Below are positions 58,334 through 64,000 of a stretch of 64,000 nt of DNA, piece after piece (within the stretch, counting starts at the first letter, position 1; every line of letters begins with the position of its first letter). The DNA lies in contig NZ_QYYG01000004.1 of the NCBI RefSeq assembly GCF_003591175.1, forward strand, positions 124,001 through 188,000, written 5' to 3'. The notes beneath the pieces were generated by a model. That model was not told the origin of the DNA. It was given only the letters and a program-made list of their open reading frames with translations, and ran no database searches. The translations under genes were made by a program, and so were the position numbers. This stretch comes from Serratia inhibens. Lineage in GTDB: Bacteria; Pseudomonadota; Gammaproteobacteria; Enterobacterales; Enterobacteriaceae.

Positions 58334-58428
58334 TGGCGGAAGATCACAGGAGTCGAACCTGCCCAGGACCGCTGGCGGCCCCAACCGGATTTGAAGTCCG
58401 GCCGCCCCACCGGGGACGAGGATCTTCC
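58334..58428 (-). tRNA. selC: tRNA-Sec (anticodon UCA)
   Basis: 95 nt leftward from GGAAGATC to GATCTTCCGCCA. Extended acceptor stem, large variable arm and the loop GACTTCAAATC with TCA anticodon match E. coli selC closely. selC is a classical integration site for satellites and islands; the HipBA and P4-like segment lies directly past its 3' end. Confidence 0.97.
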
Positions 58429-58529
58429 TTCGGGAGTCAGAAGCAAGAGGCTGATTATAGCGCAGTTTATCCCTGGCGCTAAGGGGGAATAGCGGTGGCC
58501 CCCGGCAGCGATACCGGAGGCCGGCGGGG

Positions 58530-59876
58530 TTAAGGCTTCAGCAAATCTTTCACGTCCAGCAGGATAAATTCGTTATCGTCCGCCACGTTCGGCTGGCGGC
58601 TGGAAGAGAACGGGAAGTTATTGTCGTTGCCGACAATGATATGGCTACCGTCTACCACATCAACATTCTCGATAGTGAAGAACGGGAAGGTCAGCACGCC
58701 GTCGTTCAGCGGCTTGCGCGCCAACTTGTTCGGGTCCTGAATGTTCAGCAGATCGATATACGCCAGTTTTTCCACCGGTTTGCCGACGTTGGCGTCCGAG
58801 AAGGCTATTTTATACACCCGTTTGAACTTCGCCAGCTGGCTGAAGCAGTTGTCGGTCGGTGCACCCGCCGCGCAGGCTTTGTCCGGCGTGCCTTCGCCGT
58901 TGTCGCGCTCAATCACCAGGCCATGCGTGGCGTCGATCATATTGAAATCGCCGATGGCGTTCTGGTTATCTTCCAGTACGTATTGCCAGCTGCGGCCGGT
59001 CCATGCCTGCTGTTTCACGTCAAACTCCAGCACCCGCAGGTAGCGTTTGCCGTCGACGTTTTCAAACTTCTCGCCGTCCCACAGTGCGCCTTCGAGCAGC
59101 GGGTAGAGTTTGCTGCCGTCCGGCGACGCCGCCATGCCTTCAAAGCCCTTGGAGCGCGCCACCTGGAAGTTCTGTTTGCCGTCCGGTGCGCCCGGCAGGG
59201 TCAGCGTCGGGTTGTCCGGCGATTTCACTACCTTGCCGTCCACCTTGGTGTCGAACACCGCCAGCACCTTGCCGTCCAGATCGGCCTTGATCAAGTAAGG
59301 GCCGAATTCGTCGCCGATCCACAGCGCATTGTCGGCGAACTGGAAGCTTTCAGGGTCGAAATCACTGCCGGTCAGGTAACGTTTTTCGGTGCTTTCATTG
59401 ATGATATGGAAGGGCACCTTCTGATCCGGATCGTGCAGGAATACCGTCTTCAGCGGCGTGACCGTGCCGGTGCTGAAGTCGATTTTATAGTGATTAAGAT
59501 ACAGCATGGCGTCCGGCGAGTTGGCCTTGCTGCCAAAGCCGTTGTCGGTCAGCACCCAGTAGGTGCCGTCGGGCATATGTTTGATACCGGAATGGCCCTG
59601 CAAGGGTTGGCCGTTGATCGGCAGGCCGACGCCGGTCATGCGATCGGCAGATTTGCCCGCCACGCTGCCCAATTCGGTGACACGTTGGCCGCTGGTGTAT
59701 TTGCCGCTTTGCCGTAAATCGCTCGGCGCATCCTGTGGCGCGGAGATGTTGGATTTAACCGGCAGCAGCGCATGCCCGGCCAGTATCGCCTGCGCCGGCT
59801 GCGCGTCGGCCCACAGGTTGCTGCTTAATGCCATACAGCCGGCCAACAGCGCCAAACGGGTTTTGGTGATGTGCAT
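58530..59876 (-). CDS. periplasmic esterase-like activity of phytase family protein
   Basis: 448 residues, with a signal peptide ending LWA-DAQP. Beta-propeller style sequence with GHSGIKHMPDGTYWVLTDNG, DFDPESFQ, WIGDEFGPYLI and GFEGMAASPDG, which are marks of the phytase-like esterase domain. Exported, probably a phosphoester- or ester-cleaving enzyme. A hairpin after the stop, near 58499-58525, may terminate it. Substrate not known. Confidence 0.88.
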   Translation of the reverse strand: MHITKTRLALLAGCMALSSNLWADAQPAQAILAGHALLPVKSNISAPQDAPSDLRQSGKYTSGQRVTELGSVAGKSADRMTGVGLPINGQPLQGHSGIKHMPDGTYWVLTDNGFGSKANSPDAMLYLNHYKIDFSTGTVTPLKTVFLHDPDQKVPFHIINESTEKRYLTGSDFDPESFQFADNALWIGDEFGPYLIKADLDGKVLAVFDTKVDGKVVKSPDNPTLTLPGAPDGKQNFQVARSKGFEGMAASPDGSKLYPLLEGALWDGEKFENVDGKRYLRVLEFDVKQQAWTGRSWQYVLEDNQNAIGDFNMIDATHGLVIERDNGEGTPDKACAAGAPTDNCFSQLAKFKRVYKIAFSDANVGKPVEKLAYIDLLNIQDPNKLARKPLNDGVLTFPFFTIENVDVVDGSHIIVGNDNNFPFSSSRQPNVADDNEFILLDVKDLLKP

Positions 59877-59952
59877 GTCATGGTTCCCTAGTTGTTGTTA
59901 TCGCCCCGAGGTAAAAGCAACGTCACTATAGGGAGCCGCAATGACAGAAATA

Positions 59953-61176
59953 TTATTCGCGGAACGCCTGCCGGTAGCTGCGCGGATGAAAACGACCGGT
60001 GATGGCGATCAACACCACCACCAGCAGCGCATGGATTTGCCAGTCCAGCGTAAAGCCGCCGCTGTAGTCGCGCAGCAGGCCGGAAAGATACGGCGTCACC
60101 CCCGCCAGCAGAAAACCGATGCCCTGCATAAACGCCACTAACCGCCCCGCCGCCGCCGGGTGCGGGAGATGATCGAGCGCCAGTACCAGGCACAGCGGGA
60201 AGGCACCGCCCAACCCCAGACCGGCGATCAGTACCCACAGCCACGGCAGCGTCTGCGGCAGGTAAATCAGGCCGATAAAACCGATCAGTTGCAGCATCAG
60301 CGCCAACCATAACAGCGGCCGACGATCCTGCGCCCGCGCCACCGCCGGCAGCAACAGCGCGCCAATCACCTGGCCGAAGGTCATCAGCGCCAGCAGCGTT
60401 CCGCTGGCCTGCGGCTGCCAGCCAAGCTGCATGTAATACGGCGGCAGCCAGGCGATCAGGCTGGTATAACCGCCGTTGATCAAACCAAAATAAGCGCCCA
60501 GCAACCAGGCGCGGCGGCTGAACAGCAGGCTCGGGCCGGCAGAAGCGCCGGATGGCGCAAGGCGAGTCAGCCCAAGGCTGACCGGCCACCAGGCGATCAA
60601 CGCCACCAGCGCCGGTGCGGCCCACCAGGCCAGCGCACTGTGCCAGCCATGTCCGGCGCTCATCAGCCACGGCGTTATCGCCGCCCCCAATCCGCCGCCA
60701 CCCATCAGCGCCGCCGACCACAGCCCGGCCACCAACGCCATCCGCTTGAGAAAGTGATGCTTGATAATGCCGGGCATCACCGCCTGGATCACCCCAATCC
60801 CCAGCCCGCCCAGCGCCGCGCTCAGCATCAGTTGCGCGCTGCCCGGTGCCAGTTCGCGCCAGGCAGCACCAAGGCCGATCGCCAGCAGGCTCAGCACTAC
60901 GCTGGTCCGTTCGCTGAACATGCGATTGATCGCCCCACCCGCCAGCGCCATCAGCCCCATCATCAGCACCGGCAAGGTGGTCAGCAGCGCCGCGCCGCCA
61001 AAGCTCAGCCCGGTGGCCTGCCGCAGCGTCGGCAGCAGCGGGCCGACAGAGGTCAACAAGGGCCGCATATTCAGGCCAATCAGCACCAGCGCCCACAGCA
61101 GCGGGTTAAACCAGCGGCGCGGGGTGGCGGGGGAAGCGGAATGATTTAACACGGCATAATCCTGGTCTTGCGGCAT
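59953..61176 (-). CDS. MFS transporter of the CynX/NimT type
   Basis: 407 residues with about twelve helices. The family start LIGLNMRPLLTSVGPLLPTLRQATG and the TTLPVLMMGLMALAGG stretch are typical of cyanate/2-nitroimidazole-transporter-like MFS proteins. Substrate not predictable. Divergent from a LysR gene at 61279 (102-nt gap). Confidence 0.88.
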   Translation of the reverse strand: MPQDQDYAVLNHSASPATPRRWFNPLLWALVLIGLNMRPLLTSVGPLLPTLRQATGLSFGGAALLTTLPVLMMGLMALAGGAINRMFSERTSVVLSLLAIGLGAAWRELAPGSAQLMLSAALGGLGIGVIQAVMPGIIKHHFLKRMALVAGLWSAALMGGGGLGAAITPWLMSAGHGWHSALAWWAAPALVALIAWWPVSLGLTRLAPSGASAGPSLLFSRRAWLLGAYFGLINGGYTSLIAWLPPYYMQLGWQPQASGTLLALMTFGQVIGALLLPAVARAQDRRPLLWLALMLQLIGFIGLIYLPQTLPWLWVLIAGLGLGGAFPLCLVLALDHLPHPAAAGRLVAFMQGIGFLLAGVTPYLSGLLRDYSGGFTLDWQIHALLVVVLIAITGRFHPRSYRQAFRE

Positions 61177-61278
61177 GAAGAGTGCAGCGTCACAGCCTGT
61201 GCGCCACAGCGTTGCGTTACTGTAGGCACCACCGCTAGTATTGGGAAATTAAATAATAGAATAGCCGGCAGTGGGAAA

Positions 61279-62133
61279 ATGAATCGTTACCCGATGTTCA
61301 ATCCGCAGTTATTGCTCAGCTTTGTCGCGGTCTGCGACAGCGGCAGCTTCACCCGCGCTGCGGATCGGGTGTTCCTGTCGCAATCGACCGTCAGCCAGCA
61401 AGTGCGGCGGCTGGAGGAGATGCTCGGCAAACCGCTGTTTGAACGTTCATCCCATCAGGTGTTGCTGACCGAAGAGGGCGTCAAGCTATTGAGCTATGCG
61501 CGGCGGATTATCGCGTTGAATGAAGAAGCGCACGACGCGCTGACCGGCATCTGGCGCGACGGGGTATTGCGGTTGGGGATGCCGGAGGATTTCGCGGCAC
61601 CGACCACCGAGCTGCTGGCGGAATTCAGCCGTGCGCACCCGCATCTGCGCCTCGACGTCGCCAGCGGCCTGAGCGCCGATCTGCACAGCGCCTACGCCCG
61701 CGAAGAGCTGGATCTGATCCTGGTCAAACAGCGCCGCAGCCAACCGCCGCGCGCCGCCAGGCCGGAACCGCTGCTGTGGCTGGACAGCCTGGCCTTTCCG
61801 GCGATCGAACAATCCCCGGTGCCGTTGGCGGTGTTTCCGCTCAATGGCCTGTACCGTGAGGAGCTGTGTCTGGCGCTGGATAACCTCGGCAAACGCTGGC
61901 GCATCGGTTACAGCAGCGCCAGCCTGGCGGCACTTACCGCCGCCTCCGCCGCCGGGTTGGGCGTCACCCTGTTGCCGGCCGGCTGCCGGTTGCCGAGCCA
62001 CCGGGTGCTGGGCATCGCCGAGGGGTTACCGCCGGTCGGCAGCTTCGAGCTGGCACTTTACTACCGCGACAGTGCCCCCGCCGCCACCCCGGCGCTGGCC
62101 GAGCGCCTGAAGGCGTTCTGCGGGTTGGTGTGA
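61279..62133 (+). CDS. LysR-family transcriptional regulator
   Basis: 284 residues from ATG 61279 (MNRYPMFNPQLLLSFVAVC). The upstream extension from 61168 overlaps the transporter start and is unlikely. HTH SGSFTRAADRVFLSQSTVSQQVRRLEEMLG, then a co-inducer domain. Probably controls the divergent CynX-type transporter. Confidence 0.92.
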   Translation: MNRYPMFNPQLLLSFVAVCDSGSFTRAADRVFLSQSTVSQQVRRLEEMLGKPLFERSSHQVLLTEEGVKLLSYARRIIALNEEAHDALTGIWRDGVLRLGMPEDFAAPTTELLAEFSRAHPHLRLDVASGLSADLHSAYAREELDLILVKQRRSQPPRAARPEPLLWLDSLAFPAIEQSPVPLAVFPLNGLYREELCLALDNLGKRWRIGYSSASLAALTAASAAGLGVTLLPAGCRLPSHRVLGIAEGLPPVGSFELALYYRDSAPAATPALAERLKAFCGLV

Positions 62134-62139
62134 GGGACG

Positions 62140-62580
62140 TTATTCCAAAAGCTGGGGATGTTTGAGTCGAAGCCAGTCATTGACCGCCAGCCATAATGCC
62201 TCGGCCTGTTCCAGACAAGCCTGCACCGCCGCATCTGTGACCAAATCACCTGAATAATCAGCAATGTTGCGTTGTTTTCGCAAAGTATCCAGACAAATCA
62301 TGGTTTCACGGGGGATCCCCACCGTAAGCGGCAATGATTGAATCACAATCTGGTGATGGCCTGGTTTACTGGTCAACGTCCGAAAGCCTTGCGCCTGTAA
62401 AGCCGCATTGGCCATTTGCATTACCGCTTTATACGCCGTGTCAAAACGGCTTTCATTGCTGAGCTGCGCAATGCTGGCATCACGCCTATTACGTGCAGCG
62501 GCGGAGAGTAATTTTCTAATAGCGCCCGAATCAGGCGGTATCGCCTCCTGGCCGATGCCGACCAGATTGTCCAATGTCAT
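62140..62580 (-). CDS. HEPN-domain protein (probable toxin of a HEPN/MNT pair)
   Basis: 146 residues, helical, with the HEPN active-site-like motif R104-N-I-A-D-Y (RNxADY in place of Rx4-6H). Such proteins are RNases in related pairs and are neutralised by a partner nucleotidyltransferase. The gene overlaps the partner by 50 nt. It lies 6 nt from the convergent LysR stop. Confidence 0.82.
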   Translation of the reverse strand: MTLDNLVGIGQEAIPPDSGAIRKLLSAAARNRRDASIAQLSNESRFDTAYKAVMQMANAALQAQGFRTLTSKPGHHQIVIQSLPLTVGIPRETMICLDTLRKQRNIADYSGDLVTDAAVQACLEQAEALWLAVNDWLRLKHPQLLE

Positions 62581-63151
62581 CCTTGTCTCCCAAAATCCAT
62601 AATTGCGGTTTATTCATAATGTCCTGAATAAACGCAGAACCCTCAGCCAAAGCCAACTGCCATTCTGCTGAAGAGTACAACTTAGGGTTAATTTCCCTGC
62701 CCAGCGTCTCCTGTAGCGGATAAAAAGTTTTGATAATCTCCGTGAAAGACACATCGCCGACGATCAAAACATCTATGTCGCTGTCTGCATTAGCTTTACC
62801 ACTGGCGATTGAGCCAAAAACAAAGGCCAACTGAAGCTCGGCGTTGAGCCCGGACAAAGCCTGTTGCAAACACCCGACAACCCCGGAAGTTTTGCGGAAA
62901 ACAGCCGCCAGCTCAGTAAAAATCAGGCAGTCGGGATTAGCCCTGTAACAAATTTGATTCCCCTGTTGCTGCCTGAGCAAAATGCCGCTCTGCGCCAGTT
63001 TATTCAACTCTTTATGCAGAGTGCCGGCCTGAGTTGCGGTCCGGCGCGCAATTTCACGCACATGAAACGCTTGCTCCGGCTGAGTTAGCAGCAGGCTTAG
63101 CACTTTTCGCCGATATTCGCTGAACAGGATGTCGAGCAGAGGATGGTACAT
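62531..63151 (-). CDS. winged-helix/MNT nucleotidyltransferase fusion (probable antitoxin)
   Basis: 206 residues from ATG 63151 (MYHPLLDILFSEYRRKVLSL); a longer frame to 63265 crosses the operator and is unlikely. The N-terminal ArsR-like winged helix (about 8-75: FHVREIARRTATQAGTLHKELNKL) is followed by the minimal nucleotidyltransferase motif VFGSIASGKANADSDIDVLI (G113-S114, D125, D127). In MntA/HepT-type systems the nucleotidyltransferase AMPylates the HEPN toxin; the HTH adds self-regulation. Confidence 0.85.
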   Translation of the reverse strand: MYHPLLDILFSEYRRKVLSLLLTQPEQAFHVREIARRTATQAGTLHKELNKLAQSGILLRQQQGNQICYRANPDCLIFTELAAVFRKTSGVVGCLQQALSGLNAELQLAFVFGSIASGKANADSDIDVLIVGDVSFTEIIKTFYPLQETLGREINPKLYSSAEWQLALAEGSAFIQDIMNKPQLWILGDKDDIGQSGRHRPGGDTA

Positions 63152-63159
63152 GACGCCTC

Positions 63160-63207
63160 TTTTTGTAGCCTTATTTGCTACGAATGTAGCCTTTAAGGCT
63201 ACAAAAA
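63160..63207. promoter_or_regulatory. operator of the HEPN/MNT pair
   Basis: A perfect 13-nt inverted repeat, TTTTTGTAGCCTT (63160-63172) and AAGGCTACAAAAA (63195-63207), enclosing a nested palindrome GTAGCCTTTAAGGCTAC (63186-63202). It sits directly upstream of the winged-helix antitoxin gene, a likely autorepression site. Confidence 0.75.
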
Positions 63208-63212
63208 GGCAA

Positions 63213-64000
63213 CTAATACCCGGCTTCACCATGGCGTTCGCGGTACTCTTTGGGCGTTGCGTCATAGCCTTTCTTGAACACCGAATAGAAATATTGCAAC
63301 GACGGGTAGCCGCACATCTGCGAGATTTCGTTGATGGTCAGCGAAGTCGCCGTCAGCAGATTACGGGCGCGCTCCAGTTTTTCCTGATGGATCATATGGT
63401 GGATGGTTTCGCCGGTCTCGTCCCGAAAGCGTTTTTCCAGGTTGGAACGCGACATACCGACCGCATCCAGCACCTGCTCGACCTTGATGCCCTTGCAGGC
63501 GTGATGACGGATGTAATGCATGGCCTGAATCACCGCCGGATCGCGCAGCGAGCGGAAATCGGTGGAACGGCGTTCAATCACCTTCACCGGCGGCACCAGG
63601 ATACGTTGCAGCGGCAGTTCGCGGCGGTCCAGCAACTGATGCAGCAGCTTGGCGGCGCGGTAACCCATCTGCCGGGTGCCCTGCGCCACCGAAGACAGCG
63701 CCACCCGCGACAGGTAGCGCGTCAGCTCTTCGTTATCGATGCCGATCACGCAGAGTTTCTCCGGCACCGCGATATCCAGGTGCTCGCACACCTGCAGCAA
63801 ATGGCGCGCCCGCGCGTCGGTCACGGCGATGATGCCGGTCTGCTGCGGCAGGGTCTGCACCCAATCCGCCAGCCGGTTCTGCGCGTACTGCCAGTTCTCC
63901 GGCGCGGTGGCCATACCCTGATACACCACGCCCTGATATTGCTCTGCCACCACCCGCTGGCGGAAAGCCTGTTCGCGCTCCTGCGCCCAGCGTTTGCCGC
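63213..64000 (-). CDS. xylR: xylose operon activator XylR (partial, C-terminal two thirds)
   Basis: The frame is open to the right edge, leaving about 262 residues of ~390. The LacI-like sugar-binding part includes QTGIIAVTDARARHLLQVCE and VIGIDNEELTRYLSRVALSS. The C-terminal AraC-type HTH has GMSRSNLEKRF and SQMCGYPSLQYFYSVFKKGY. It follows E. coli XylR closely. It activates xylose catabolism genes, which should lie to the right. Confidence 0.95.
   Translation of the reverse strand, partial: GKRWAQEREQAFRQRVVAEQYQGVVYQGMATAPENWQYAQNRLADWVQTLPQQTGIIAVTDARARHLLQVCEHLDIAVPEKLCVIGIDNEELTRYLSRVALSSVAQGTRQMGYRAAKLLHQLLDRRELPLQRILVPPVKVIERRSTDFRSLRDPAVIQAMHYIRHHACKGIKVEQVLDAVGMSRSNLEKRFRDETGETIHHMIHQEKLERARNLLTATSLTINEISQMCGYPSLQYFYSVFKKGYDATPKEYRERHGEAGY

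Noticed and set aside
59888-61096. 402-codon leftward frame
   Set aside because: Alternative frame of the CynX-type transporter gene; alanine/glycine-rich shadow without helices.

Overview
The window reads as chromosome of a Serratia-type enterobacterium. The best marker is a full-length ChiA chitinase (563 codons, with the characteristic Serratia N-terminus). The other core genes (dpp, uhp, eptB, bcs, xylR, selC, proM) are clearly enterobacterial but not E. coli-like in order. Several ChiA positions differ from what I remember of the S. marcescens protein, so I do not assign a species.

Layout. 1-12.3 kb: a complete type II cellulose locus, bcsRQABZC leftwards (bcsC runs off the left edge) and bcsEFG rightwards from a shared divergent promoter region. 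12.6-18.3 kb: the dipeptide importer dppABCDF (leftward). 18.9-20.6 kb: chiA. 21-27 kb: tRNA-Pro(UGG), uhpABC without an adjacent uhpT, and eptB. Two copies of a ~130-bp repeat lie here, each between two copies of a hairpin. 27.2-29.0 kb: peroxide-resistance pair ohr/ohrR and a small SpoT/MESH1-like hydrolase. 29-34 kb: a beta-glucoside operon (PTS bglF, 6-phospho-beta-glucosidase, OprB porin) whose leader carries a BglG-type antiterminator site, with no bglG nearby.

34.1-44.2 kb is an AT-rich, probably acquired block. It holds a class II microcin-type export system (C39-peptidase ABC transporter plus CvaA/HlyD-like adaptor), two small precursor peptides with double-glycine-type leaders, a four-gene chaperone-usher fimbrial operon, and a divergent membrane-anchored winged-helix regulator. 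This is the most promising candidate for something undescribed: neither mature peptide is one I recognise, and no immunity gene is evident.

44.7-50.6 kb: an SDR/LysR pair, an NAD-dependent epimerase-like protein, a membrane-anchored alpha/beta hydrolase, a DUF4282-like protein, a periplasmic histidine-phosphatase-like protein and a LuxR-type receptor without a luxI. 51.1-58.4 kb is a mosaic next to selC. An EamA exporter and a MocR regulator sit between 278-bp direct repeats derived from a nucleotidyltransferase gene. A P4-satellite-like immunity RNA region and a HipBA pair with its own operators follow. 58.5-64 kb: a phytase-like esterase family protein, a CynX-type transporter with divergent LysR, a HEPN/MNT toxin-antitoxin pair whose antitoxin carries a winged-helix domain, and xylR, cut by the right edge.
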